NCBI GenBank assembly: GCA_963772265.1
Contig: CAVYWS010000002.1
Location: forward strand, 434,001-498,000
Direction: 5' to 3'
DNA length: 64,000 nt
Source: Mayfieldus sp963772265
Lineage (GTDB): Bacteria; Actinomycetota; Thermoleophilia; Solirubrobacterales; 70-9
Shown here: in pieces, positions 37,502-45,617 of the stretch
Layout of the letters: each line of letters starts with the position of its first letter
Position numbering within the stretch: the first letter of the stretch is position 1
Made by a program: the position numbers and the translations under genes
The notes under the pieces: generated by a model
Database searches by the model: none
Told to the model about the DNA's origin: nothing
Seen by the model: the letters and a program-made list of their open reading frames with translations, nothing else

Positions 37502-38957
37502 GTGCTCCGCAAGCTCCGGCCACTTGCGCCGATCGCCGCCGTCGCGGGCGTGCTGTGGCTGATCTTCCCCTTCGGCTTCCCCAATTACGACACGGTCTAC
37601 ATGCTCGTCTGGGGCGACGAGCTGGCCCACGGGATCGGGCCCGACACCGGGGCGCCGCTTCCCCCCACCCCACACCCGCTTGCCGAGCTCTGGGGGATGC
37701 TGCTGTCCCCGTTCGGCGCCGTCACCGCCTCCGACGCCACCACTGTCGTCGCCTATCTGGCCCTCGGGGCGATCGCCTACCTCGTCTACCGGCTCGGGGC
37801 GCTGTGGTTCGACCGCGCGATCGGGCTCGTCGCGGCGGCGATCGTGCTGACCCGGGCCCCGTTCCTCAGCAACGGCCTGCGGGCCTACGTCGACCTGCCC
37901 TACATAGGCCTCGCGCTGGCGGCCCTGGTGATCGAGACCCGGCGGCCGCGCGCCGGCTGGCCGGTGCTGGCGCTGCTCGCGGTCGCCGGCCTGCTGCGGC
38001 CCGAGGCCTGGCTCTTCTCAGCCGCCTACCTCGGCTACCTGCTGCTCGAGCGGGACCCGGCGCGCGCCGGCTGGGCGCTGCGCCGCCGCCGATCGCTTGC
38101 AGGGCCGCAGCTGGCCGGGCTGGTGGCGCTCGCCGCCGCCGGGCCGCTGGCCTGGGGCCTGTTCGACCTGATCACGGCGGGCGATCCGCTCTACTCCTTC
38201 ACCGGCACCCGCGACACGGTCGAGACCCTGGAGCGCCAGACGGGACCGGTCGACCTCGTTCTATACGGCCCGCGACGGCTCGGCGAGGTGATGCAGCTGC
38301 CAGGCCTGCTCGGGGCCGCCGCCGGGATCGCGCTCGGGCTCGCCCTGATGCCGCGCCGCGCCCTGACCGGAGTGGTCGCTGCGGTCCTGGCCGGGCTCGC
38401 CTTCGCGATCCTCGCCTGCGCCGGGCTGGCGATCATCCCCCGCTACACGATGCTTGCGGCGTCGCTGCTCTGCGTCTTCTGCGCCGCCGCGCTGCTCGGC
38501 TGGCGGCTGCTCGACCCCGAGCATCGATGGCGGCGGCGCTGGCAGCTGGTCGCTGGCAGTCGTGCTGGTCGCCTTCCTGGTCCAGGCCCCACAGCAGTGG
38601 GACTACCTGAAGACGGTGCACGACGACCTCGACGCCCAGAGCGCGATCGAGTCGGATCTGCACAAGCTCGCCGACTCGGGCGCCTTTCACCCGGGGTGCG
38701 TCCCGATCTCGGTCCCCAACCACCGCGCGGTCCCGCGGCTTGCCGGCTACCTCGACCTTCGCCCCTCGCAGATCGTCAGCTCCAGCGAGCAGCGCCAGCC
38801 AAATCACGGCTACTTCCTGGATCCCGCGAACGAGGAGGTCGTCCACCACTTCGTCCTCGACCCCAACGATCCCCGCCGGCTGACGACCAAGGTCCCGCCC
38901 GGCTTTCACCGCGTCGACCGCAACGCCTCGTGGATCCTCTACGCCCGCTGCGGCTAA
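37502..38957 (+). CDS. Polytopic membrane protein, possibly GT-C-type glycosyltransferase (one frame break)
   Basis: After removal of one base near 38552 the product is 484 residues with about ten membrane helices. The first extracytoplasmic loop carries FGFPNYDTVYMLVWGDELAHG, with acidic residues after the first helix as in GT-C glycosyltransferases. Later segments include LRAYVDLPYIGLALAAL and RPEAWLFSAAYLGYLLL. The last about 135 residues after QLV...LAVVLVAFLVQAP are soluble and may form a periplasmic domain. Family assignment rests on topology and is tentative. Its first codon is 63 bp from dnaX, divergently. Confidence 0.65.
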
Positions 38958-39014
38958 GAACGGACCGTGCGGCCCTCCTTCGAAACGAGGTCTCCGGGCG
39001 TGCCCGCCGCCGGC

Positions 39015-39125
39015 CAGCTCGGGCCAGGCTTGCCTGCGGCACCTGCGGCTTCCGCTTAAGGCTGCTTCCTTCCGGACCTGACCTGGTTCGCGGGCCCACA
39101 TCGCGCAGGACCTGGCCGTCAGCGC
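39015..39125 (-). ncRNA. ffs: Signal recognition particle RNA (4.5S-type)
   Basis: On the minus strand the sequence contains CCAGGTCAGGTCCGGAAG followed by GAAGCAGCC, the near-invariant SRP RNA apical segment with the GGAA tetraloop (GTCCGGAAGGAAGC). Flanking complementary arms GGCCAGG (39117-39111) and CCTGGCC (39028-39022), with CCTGCG/CGCAGG inside them, close a hairpin of about 96 nt, the size of the small bacterial form. The exact ends are not resolved. It guides membrane-protein ribosomes with Ffh. It lies about 1.6 kb from dnaX, a neighbourhood seen in many bacteria. Confidence 0.9.
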
Positions 39126-39285
39126 CGCCCGCGGCGTACTGACCCCGAAGGCCAGTCCCTCAGGTCGGGTTTCGGCCCCGCTATAGCGGATTGCGGGTGA
39201 AAGGCACCGCTAGCGCCCCGCCTAGCACGGTCCACCGGTGATGCTAGTGCACCCGCGGCGAAGGCTCCCCTAGACTCGGCCCGCC

Positions 39286-40119
39286 ATGTCGCCAGGCGAG
39301 GAAAGCGAGGGCGGGAGCGCCGAGCTTGCGCGAGGCGACGAAGCCAGCCGCCGCAACACGATCGCGAAGCTGGCCTCGGCGCTGCGTCGAACCGACGAGC
39401 AGCCGAGGCTGCTGGTCGCCGCGAAGCTGGCGCGGGAGCTGCTGCCAGGCGACAGCGAGTACGGAGATCCGCTCTCGACCTCGGGCCCGAACCCCTCGCA
39501 GGCCCTCGGACGGCGGCTTTCGGCGCTCACCGCCGAGCGTCCCAGCCTGCTCGGCGAGATCGGCCTCAGCGCGCTTCAGGTCTGGGAGTCGATCTCCTCT
39601 CAGGGGTCCGACCTCGGAGAGCAGGAGCTGGCGATCCTGTTCACCGACCTCGTGGACTTCTCCGACTGGTCGCTGCGGGCCGGCGACACGGCGGCCGTCG
39701 ACCTGCTTCGCCAGATCGACGTCGGCGTCGAGCCGGCGATCACCGGCCGCGGCGGCACCGTGGTGAAGCGGTTGGGCGATGGCCTGATGGCCGCCTTCCC
39801 CGACCCCACCTCGGCCGTCGCCGCCGCGTTGGACGCGCGCGACGCCGTGGCGACGGTCGATATGGACGGCTACCGGCCCAAGCTTCGCGCCGGCGTCCAC
39901 ATCGGCCATCCGCGGCGGATCGGCGGCGACTACCTCGGCACCGACGTCAACATCGCCGCCCGGGTCGCCGACGCCGCATCAGGCGAAGAGGTCTTGATCT
40001 CCGAGCCGGTGCGCGAGCGCCTCGACGAAACCGGGCTGAAGCTGAAGCGGCGGCGGTTCAAGGCCAAGGGCGCGCCCAAAGACCTCTCGGTCTACTCGGT
40101 CAGGAGGAACAGGCAGTGA
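39286..40119 (+). CDS. Class III adenylate/guanylate cyclase
   Basis: The 277-residue protein has an N-terminal helical region (about 1-115) and a C-terminal class III cyclase domain with AILFTDLVDFSDWS (first metal Asp), RGGTVVKRLGDGLMAAFPD (second metal Asp), AGVHIGHPRRIGGDYLGTDVNIAARV (transition-state Asn/Arg) and a final KRRRFKAKGAPKDLSVYSV. The residues that define cAMP versus cGMP preference cannot be settled by eye. Its stop overlaps the GTG of a tiny zinc-ribbon gene (GTGA). Confidence 0.9.
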   Translation: MSPGEESEGGSAELARGDEASRRNTIAKLASALRRTDEQPRLLVAAKLARELLPGDSEYGDPLSTSGPNPSQALGRRLSALTAERPSLLGEIGLSALQVWESISSQGSDLGEQELAILFTDLVDFSDWSLRAGDTAAVDLLRQIDVGVEPAITGRGGTVVKRLGDGLMAAFPDPTSAVAAALDARDAVATVDMDGYRPKLRAGVHIGHPRRIGGDYLGTDVNIAARVADAASGEEVLISEPVRERLDETGLKLKRRRFKAKGAPKDLSVYSVRRNRQ

Positions 40120-40256
40120 CGGCCGGCAGCGGTGTCGTGCCGATGAAGCCGCACTGCCGCAAGTGCGGGGCGACGGTGGGGCGCCTGCAGCGATGCCCGA
40201 GATGCGGCAGGCGAAACTGGTCGCTATTGAACCTCCTGCCATCGGTTCGCCACTGA
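40116..40256 (+). CDS. Tiny zinc-ribbon protein
   Basis: A 46-residue ORF starts with GTG at 40116, overlapping the cyclase TGA, with a textbook AGGAGG about 8 bases upstream. The core is HCRKCGATVGRLQRCPRCGRRNW: two CxxC knuckles separated by ten residues, a zinc ribbon like the one fused to the N-terminus of the large cyclase-ATPase at 11.6 kb. It may act as a separate module for the adjacent cyclase. It ends at the TGA at 40254 before the tRNA gene. Confidence 0.6.
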   Translation: MTAGSGVVPMKPHCRKCGATVGRLQRCPRCGRRNWSLLNLLPSVRH

Positions 40257-40317
40257 CCGCCAGGCGGCCGGATTCGGGGCCGATCAAGGGCCAACGCGGT
40301 CCTATGATTCCCCTCCC

Positions 40318-40389
40318 GGGCGCGTAGCTCAGTGGGAGAGCGCTCCCCTCACACGGGAGAGGTCGCTGGTTCGAAACCAGCCGCGCCCA
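40318..40389 (+). tRNA. tRNA-Val (anticodon CAC)
   Basis: A 72-nt cloverleaf: acceptor arms GGGCGCG (40318-40324) and CGCGCCC (40382-40388), D-arm TAGCTCAGTGGGAGAGC, anticodon stem CTCCC/GGGAG around loop CTCACAC with anticodon CAC reading GTG, and T-arm GCTGGTTCGAAACCAGC. The discriminator is A, and CCA is not encoded. No other tRNA is seen nearby. Confidence 0.95.
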
Positions 40390-40474
40390 TCGGTTGCCGG
40401 TACGGTGGTCGCCGCCGTGTCGGCGTTAGGGTACGAGGCTCAGTCGACCCCTGGACGAGCCAATAGCGACAAGC

Positions 40475-40729
40475 TTGGACACCCGGATCCAGCGCGTCAT
40501 CGTCGAGACGACGCGGTTTCACATCGTCGGCGACGTTGCTCTTCCGACCGAGGGATTCCGCACTCGGCTGTCCGACGTCCTCAACCGGTCGGAGACCGGC
40601 TTCATCCCCCTGGTAAACGTCGAGGTGACCCCTATCGGCGGAGGCGAAACCGAGTCGCTGCGGTTCGTCGCGGTGTCGCGCACCCGGATCGAGCTCGCTT
40701 ACGAGGTCGAGGCGGCGCGCAAGGCCTGA
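40475..40729 (+). CDS. Small conserved-looking protein, function unknown
   Basis: An 84-residue product beginning (TTG) MDTRIQRVIVETTRFHIVGDV, then LPTEGFRTRLSDVLNRSETGFIPL and NVEVTPIGG, ending RFVAVSRTRIELAYEVE. The pattern is an all-beta small barrel-like domain with a conserved-looking TRLSDVLNR helix; similar small proteins of unknown function occur in related actinobacteria. It is followed by the YihY gene after about 110 bp. There is no Shine-Dalgarno close to the TTG, so the start is uncertain. Confidence 0.65.
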   Translation: MDTRIQRVIVETTRFHIVGDVALPTEGFRTRLSDVLNRSETGFIPLVNVEVTPIGGGETESLRFVAVSRTRIELAYEVEAARKA

Positions 40730-40838
40730 CGGGACTCGGGGGCGAGGGGTTGACTCGCCCGGCGGGCTGCTTGAAGTGGGGATTTCGGTTCCGGTCGAGG
40801 TAACAGGCGTAGGCCTCCAGGGTACGCGCTGATCCTAG

Positions 40839-41774
40839 GTGAGCGATAACGAGCCAAACCGCGACCACAACCTGCTCGCCACCCTGCGGCGAGTGATCGC
40901 CCGCTTCCGCGAGGACAACATGACCGACTGGGCGGCGGCGCTCACCTATTACGGCCTTCTGTCGCTGTTCCCGATGCTGATCGCCCTGGTCTCGGTCGTC
41001 GGATTGTTCGGCAACCCGCAGGGCACGACCCGCACGGTGACCGACATCGTCACCCGCATCGGCCCGGAGTCCGGCGCCGACACCTTCGCCGGCCCGATCA
41101 AGTCGATCACCTCAAACCGCGGCTCCGCCGGCGTCCTGTTCGTCCTCGGCCTGGCTACCGCGCTGTGGTCGGCTTCGGGGTACATCGGCGCCTTCATGCG
41201 GGCCTCGAACGTGATCTACCAGTCGCCCGAGGGACGTCCGTTCTGGAAGCTGCGGCCGCTGCAGCTCGGGGTGACCCTGGTGATGGTGGTGATGGTGGCC
41301 GCCGTACTGCTCGCCCTGGTCCTGACCGGCCCCGTGGTCCGCGCGGTCGCCGACCCGCTCGGCGTAGGCGGCAGCGCGGTGACGATCTGGAACTACGCCA
41401 AGTGGCCGGTCCTCGCGGCGCTGTTCGTGCTGATGATCGACCTCCTCTACTTCACCTCCCCGAACGCCAAGCTGCGCGGCTTTGCCTGGATGACCCCGGG
41501 CGCCCTTCTCGCCCTGGCGCTCTGGGGCTTGGCCTCGGCCGGGTTCGCATTTTTCGTCGCCAACTTCAGCTCCTACGACAAGACATACGGGACGCTGGGA
41601 GGAGTGGTTGTGCTGCTGATCTGGATCTGGATCACCAACGTGGCGATCCTGCTCGGCCACCAGCTCAACGCGGAGCGGGAGCGAAGCCGCCAACTCGCGG
41701 AGGGCGTGCCGAAGGCCGAGGAGGAGCTGCAGCTCGAGCCGCGCCAGGAGCCCTCCGATGGGTCGCCCGCATAG
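40839..41774 (+). CDS. YihY/BrkB family membrane protein
   Basis: The 311-residue protein has about six membrane segments and family motifs: a cytosolic N-terminus, FREDNMTDWAAALTYYGLLSLFPMLIALVSVVGLF, SASGYIGAFMRASNVIYQ, YFTSPNAKLRGFAWMTPGALLALALW and FSSYDKTYGTLGGVVVLLIWIWITNVAILLG. Function is debated; early annotation as RNase BN is wrong for this family. An acidic tail rich in Glu and Gln follows. The start is GTG at 40839. The GST-like gene begins 12 bp after its stop, making a two-gene operon. Confidence 0.92.
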   Translation: MSDNEPNRDHNLLATLRRVIARFREDNMTDWAAALTYYGLLSLFPMLIALVSVVGLFGNPQGTTRTVTDIVTRIGPESGADTFAGPIKSITSNRGSAGVLFVLGLATALWSASGYIGAFMRASNVIYQSPEGRPFWKLRPLQLGVTLVMVVMVAAVLLALVLTGPVVRAVADPLGVGGSAVTIWNYAKWPVLAALFVLMIDLLYFTSPNAKLRGFAWMTPGALLALALWGLASAGFAFFVANFSSYDKTYGTLGGVVVLLIWIWITNVAILLGHQLNAERERSRQLAEGVPKAEEELQLEPRQEPSDGSPA

Positions 41775-41786
41775 GCTTCGGGCGAT

Positions 41787-42536
41787 TTGACGGTCAAGCT
41801 CTACTCAATCGCCGTCTCGCATCCCGCCCGCGCGGCGGGGCTGATGCTGCGCTACAAGGGAATCGAGCACGAGATCGTCGACATTCCGCCCGGCGCGCAG
41901 AGAGTGGCGCTGCGCGCCTTCGGCTTTCGCGGTGCGACCGTTCCGGCGCTGAAGGTCGACGGACGCAGGGTGCAGGGCTCGCGGAAGATCTCGCGGGTGC
42001 TGGACCAGATCAAGCCCGATCCGCCCCTGTTTCCGGCCGATCCCGTCCAGCGGGCAGCGGTCGAGGAGGCCGAGCGCTGGGGCGAGGTCGAGCTCCAGCC
42101 GGTGCCGCGGCACTTCTTCCGCTGGTGCGTCTCCAGAGACAACGAGCTGCGCCGGGCCCTCGCCTCCGCAACCGGCATGCCTGCGCCCGGCTTCGCCGCC
42201 CGGGCGATGAAGCCGGTCGCCTGGTACTTCAGCCGAGTCGTCTCGGGCTCGAGCGACGATTCGATCCACTCCGAGCTCGGTGCCCTCCCGGCCCAGCTCG
42301 ACCACGTCGACGAGCTGATCGCCGAGGGAACGATCGGCGCCGAGCGACCCAATGCGGCCGACTTTCAGATCGCGACCACGCTCCGGGTGCTGCTCAACTT
42401 CCCGCAGATAGAGCCGCTGATCGAGTCGCGCCCGGCCGGCGAGCTGGCGATGCGCATCGCTCCGGGCTTCGGGCAGCCGCTGCCGGTCAAGCTGCCCGCC
42501 GAGTGGCTGCCCGCCTCTGCCGCCGTCAGCTCGTAG
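41787..42536 (+). CDS. Glutathione S-transferase-like protein
   Basis: The 249-residue product has a thioredoxin-like N-terminal domain (KLYSIAVSHPARAAGLMLRYKGIEHEIVDI, with the cis-Pro motif ATVPALKVDG) and an all-helical C-terminal domain ending with RPNAADFQIATTLRVLL, the usual GST D-x6-9 N-capping box. Actinobacteria rarely make glutathione, so another thiol or a non-catalytic role is likely. It starts at a TTG 12 bp after yihY, and no strong ribosome-binding site is visible. Confidence 0.8.
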   Translation: MTVKLYSIAVSHPARAAGLMLRYKGIEHEIVDIPPGAQRVALRAFGFRGATVPALKVDGRRVQGSRKISRVLDQIKPDPPLFPADPVQRAAVEEAERWGEVELQPVPRHFFRWCVSRDNELRRALASATGMPAPGFAARAMKPVAWYFSRVVSGSSDDSIHSELGALPAQLDHVDELIAEGTIGAERPNAADFQIATTLRVLLNFPQIEPLIESRPAGELAMRIAPGFGQPLPVKLPAEWLPASAAVSS

Positions 42537-42711
42537 GCGAGTAGGGCATCCGGCCAAAGTGGCCGCCCGGCGACCCAGTGGCGCCGAGGAGAAAGTGGAC
42601 CGATGTTGGCGCGGACCAACGTTGGATTGCACAAGCGGCCCCTCGCCCCACTAATGGGTAGCGAGGGCAAAGGACAGAGCCCTGCCGAATCGCCGACACG
42701 GAGGTCAAAGA
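42537..42711 (+). promoter_or_regulatory. 175 bp leader with possible RNA structure before the RTX-like gene
   Basis: Contains the perfect 10 bp palindrome CCAACGTTGG near 42616 and a GGGC-to-GCCC hairpin (GGGCAAAGGACAGAGCCC near 42664). A GGAGG ribosome-binding site lies about 8 bases before the ATG at 42712. It may be a structured 5' leader, but it does not match any riboswitch consensus I can recall. Confidence 0.3.
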
Positions 42712-43443
42712 ATGGCGGGAAGCCGCAGAATCTCGACCGCCAGGCACGGGCACCGCGCGCTGACGCTACTCGCCGCCTTCGGCCTTCTGCTCGGACTCGT
42801 CTTCGCGGCTGATGCCTCGCTGGCCGCAAAGCGCATCGGCACCAACCATGGCGACAGGATCTCCGGCACCCCGGGCCCCGACACGATCAGGGGCAAGGGG
42901 GGCAAGGACAAGATCAAGGGCCGGGGTGGAAACGACAAATTGAACGGCGGCAAGGGGCGCGACAAGGTGATCGGCGGTCGCGGCGCCGACAGGATGATGG
43001 GTGCCGCCGGCAATGACGTGATCAAGGCCGCCGACGGTCGCCGCGACAAGAGGATCAACGGCGGGCCGGGCAAGAACCGCTGCGTGATCGACACCGCGCT
43101 CGAGCTCTCGATAGCTCGCAACTGCTCCTCGATCGCGGGGGGTCCCGGTGGCGGAGCCGGTTCCGGGCCCGGTCCCGGCGAGGGACTGCGCGTCCTGGTC
43201 GCCGAGGGCCTCGTGTGTGCATCGCCGCTGCCGATCTGCGTCTTCACCCTCAGCGGCGACGGCGCCGACGGCACTCTCGGGACGGTGACCGGTGGTGGAG
43301 GAGTGACCGCGGCCGGCGCCAGCGTCACCCCCAGCGGATCGGACTGGACCGCCGGCGGCCTCTACGGTTGCACTGCCGACGGATTCCTGCGGGTCACGAT
43401 CGGCTCCGAGTTCGTCGACGTTCCGGTTGACTGCACGGTCTGA
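42712..43443 (+). CDS. Secreted RTX-like (haemolysin-type calcium-binding repeat) protein
   Basis: The 243-residue protein has a signal peptide (LTLLAAFGLLLGLVFAADASLA). A Lys-rich block of degenerate RTX repeats follows (about 40-110; GDRISGTPGPDTIRGKGGKDKIKG and GGRGADRMMGAAGNDVI), matching the GGxGxDxh pattern that forms a calcium-binding beta-roll. A Cys pair separates this from a Gly/Pro linker and a beta-rich domain with LVCASPLPICVF and a final CTADG and DCTV. Short secreted proteins of this layout are frequent in Thermoleophilia-like genomes. Export is probably by Sec rather than type I. Confidence 0.8.
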   Translation: MAGSRRISTARHGHRALTLLAAFGLLLGLVFAADASLAAKRIGTNHGDRISGTPGPDTIRGKGGKDKIKGRGGNDKLNGGKGRDKVIGGRGADRMMGAAGNDVIKAADGRRDKRINGGPGKNRCVIDTALELSIARNCSSIAGGPGGGAGSGPGPGEGLRVLVAEGLVCASPLPICVFTLSGDGADGTLGTVTGGGGVTAAGASVTPSGSDWTAGGLYGCTADGFLRVTIGSEFVDVPVDCTV

Positions 43444-43458
43444 CCGACCTTCGGTCGG
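43444..43458. terminator. Short hairpin between convergent stops
   Basis: CCGACC-TTC-GGTCGG is a perfect 6 bp stem with a 3-base loop directly after the TGA of the RTX-like gene and 16 bp before the stop of the convergent yqgE-like gene. No T-run follows. It is a plausible but weak bidirectional terminator. Confidence 0.5.
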
Positions 43459-43473
43459 ACAACGCAATACCCG

Positions 43474-44001
43474 TCAGTTCATAGACGGGTCGTCGGGCAT
43501 CCGCGACAAGATCTCGAACTCACCGCCGCGGCGCTCGAGCAGATAGCTCCAGAGGTCGCCGTCGCGAAACGGGTCGTCTGGCGAGGCGGGCTCGACGATC
43601 CAGGCGTCCTGCTCCAGCTCGGACTCGAGCTGCCCCGGCCCCCAGCCCGCGTGGCCGGCGTAGACGCGCAGCTCTCGCAGCTCCTCGCCGGGGTCGTCGG
43701 GATCGATCACGCCGAGGTCGCCGACGACGATCCCCGCCGCCGAGTCAGGATCGTTGAACCGCCCCAGGGCGACCGCGGTGTCGGGGGCCACGGGCCCGCC
43801 GACCCAGACGACCTCCTCGTCATCGGCGTAGAGCGCCAGCGAGGGAACGACCTCCGCCACGCTTGCCTCCGAGGGGCGGTTGAGAACGACGCCGAACGCC
43901 CCGTGCTCGTTGTGCTCGACGATCAGCACGACGGTGCGACGGAAGAAGTCGTGAAGGCTCGGCGCCGCGATCAGGAGCTTGCCGGAGAGGGAGTCGTCCA
44001 T
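43474..44001 (-). CDS. YqgE/AlgH family protein (UPF0301)
   Basis: The 175-residue product starts MDDSLSGKLLIAAPSLHDFFRRTVVLIVEHNEHGAFGVVLNRPS, the family signature, and includes VWVGGPVAP, RVYAGHAGWGPGQLESELEQDAWIV and a final DLWSYLLER. The molecular role of the family is not settled, although AlgH/YqgE is linked to regulation in some bacteria. The ATG at 44001 is chosen over the longer upstream frame because homologues begin at this motif. It is divergent from the first DUF1326 gene. Confidence 0.92.
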   Translation of the reverse strand: MDDSLSGKLLIAAPSLHDFFRRTVVLIVEHNEHGAFGVVLNRPSEASVAEVVPSLALYADDEEVVWVGGPVAPDTAVALGRFNDPDSAAGIVVGDLGVIDPDDPGEELRELRVYAGHAGWGPGQLESELEQDAWIVEPASPDDPFRDGDLWSYLLERRGGEFEILSRMPDDPSMN

Positions 44002-44058
44002 ACCCCTATTTTGAGCGCATCGCGCGAGCGGCGGTAGGCTCGCGCGATCAGCGACCAC

Positions 44059-44667
44059 ATGCCCTGGGAGATATCGGGCACCTACCTGGAGGCCTGCAAC
44101 TGCGATGTGATCTGTCCATGCCGGACCGTCGACGGGAGACGGGGCGGCCGATCCACCTACGGGATCTGCCATGGAGCGCTCTCGTGGCAGATTCGGCAGG
44201 GTCACGCCGGCGAGGCCGACTTGGCCGGGCTCGGCGTCGTTCTCGCGCTGACCTACGACGACGACGAAACGGGATCTCCCTGGAGGTTCTGGCTCTACGT
44301 GGACGAGCGCGGCAATGACACCCAGCGCGATGCCCTGGAGCAGATCTTCCTCGGCCGCCTGGGCGGCACGCCAGACAAGCAGTTCCCGTGGGTCTGGAAG
44401 CCGAGCGATCTACTCGGGGTGCGGGCAGTGAGAATCGAGATCGACCATCAGCCGGGCGGCGGCTGGTTCAAGGCCGACGGTCACGTCTCAGTGCGAATCA
44501 AAGGCCCGGCCGCCGAGCGCGCGGAGGTCAGCTGTGTGATCCCGGGCCATCACCAGCCGGGACGCGAGGTGCAGACGGAGCTGATCGAGGTCGAGGATGA
44601 CGAGCTCAGCTTCGAATTCCGCAGTCGCTGCGGCTACGAATCAGGGTTCGAGTACTCGAGCGCCTAG
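44059..44667 (+). CDS. DUF1326 protein (first copy)
   Basis: The 202-residue protein begins MPWEISGTYLEACNCDVICPC, the cysteine signature CNCxxxCPC of DUF1326, and continues with a His-containing GICHGALSW and GHAGEADLAGLGVVLAL. Later parts are GQ-poor beta strands ending SRCGYESGFEYSSA. The Cys cluster could bind a metal. The family has no established function but is regularly found beside DUF2182 membrane proteins, as here, where it faces the DUF2182 gene convergently with an 18 bp gap. Confidence 0.88.
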   Translation: MPWEISGTYLEACNCDVICPCRTVDGRRGGRSTYGICHGALSWQIRQGHAGEADLAGLGVVLALTYDDDETGSPWRFWLYVDERGNDTQRDALEQIFLGRLGGTPDKQFPWVWKPSDLLGVRAVRIEIDHQPGGGWFKADGHVSVRIKGPAAERAEVSCVIPGHHQPGREVQTELIEVEDDELSFEFRSRCGYESGFEYSSA

Positions 44668-44685
44668 TCCAGGTCTGCCTGACGG

Positions 44686-45603
44686 CTAGTTGCCGCCGAT
44701 CGCGTCGTCGTGCATCGAATTGCCGCCGTGCATCCCTCCGCTCCCAGGCATCGCGTCCTCCTGCATGGCGTCGCCGTCGCCCATCGCGTCCATGGCCGAC
44801 ATCGCCGCCGGGGAGTCCGGCTCGGTGAGGCGTGGAACATGGTCTGGCTCGACCGCCACCGCGACGCCCAACACGAGCAGAAGGACGGCGACGGAATAAT
44901 TCGCCACCGCCTTCCAGGGCAGCAGCTTCTCGACCGATATCAAGGCAGCGACGAACGCCATCCAGGCGATGCTCATCACCCCGAGCGCGAACAAGACCAC
45001 CATCAGCGCCCAGCAGCAGCCCACGCACCAAGCGCCGTGCAGGATGCCCATGTACAGGGCGCCGCTGCGGCCGTCGCGCCAGTTCTCGATCACGAACGAG
45101 AGCGGCCCCCGGCAGCGGGTCAGGCAGGCATCCTTGAGCGGGGTCAACTGGTAGGCGGCAGCAACCACGATCAGCCCGCCCGCCAGGTAGGGCCCGCCGC
45201 GATCCCAGGAGAACGCCTCCGGGGCAATCGCCCGCCCAATCTCGAACAGCGCGTAGCCGAGCAGTCCGGCCAGGGCCCAGGAGACCAGGTAGCCGGCGAC
45301 GAAGGTCGCGGTCGCGCCGCTCGGGGCGCTGCGGCCCGACTCCCGACGCGCTCCCTGAAGGCGAGAGTAGACGCCGACCATCGGCGCGATCGAGGGGAAC
45401 ATCATCGCCGCCATCATCACCACCCAGACCGTGATGTAGAAGCCGAGCCCGCCGAGGTCGGTGCCGGGCCCGGCGTCCATGCCCCCCATGCGCCGGTCGG
45501 TGACCACCCAGGCCAGCGCGGCGATACCGACCAGGACCGCGATCAGGCCGATCCTGGCGCGCGGGGCGGCGGCGGGCGCGAACGGCAGCCGGGCGGACTC
45601 CAT
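44686..45603 (-). CDS. DUF2182 integral membrane protein with Met/His-rich tail
   Basis: The 305-residue protein has about seven membrane helices and the DUF2182 motifs VWVVMMAAMMFPSIAPMVGVYSRL, TPLKDACLTRCRGPLSFV and GILHGAWCVGCCWALMVVLFALGVMS. Cys residues and Met/His in or next to membrane helices resemble metal-permeation paths. The C-terminal tail (about 265-305) is Met/Asp/His-rich (SAMDAMGDGDAMQEDAMPG, then GGMHGGNSMHDD), typical of copper- or other soft-metal-binding extensions. It lies between two DUF1326 genes and 15 bp from the second, with which it forms an operon. Confidence 0.9.
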   Translation of the reverse strand: MESARLPFAPAAAPRARIGLIAVLVGIAALAWVVTDRRMGGMDAGPGTDLGGLGFYITVWVVMMAAMMFPSIAPMVGVYSRLQGARRESGRSAPSGATATFVAGYLVSWALAGLLGYALFEIGRAIAPEAFSWDRGGPYLAGGLIVVAAAYQLTPLKDACLTRCRGPLSFVIENWRDGRSGALYMGILHGAWCVGCCWALMVVLFALGVMSIAWMAFVAALISVEKLLPWKAVANYSVAVLLLVLGVAVAVEPDHVPRLTEPDSPAAMSAMDAMGDGDAMQEDAMPGSGGMHGGNSMHDDAIGGN

Positions 45604-45617
45604 CGCTCAGGCGGCGC

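Noticed and set aside
40839..41774. RNase BN annotation for the YihY-type gene
   Set aside because: The family is an integral membrane protein; the historical ribonuclease label is known to be mistaken.
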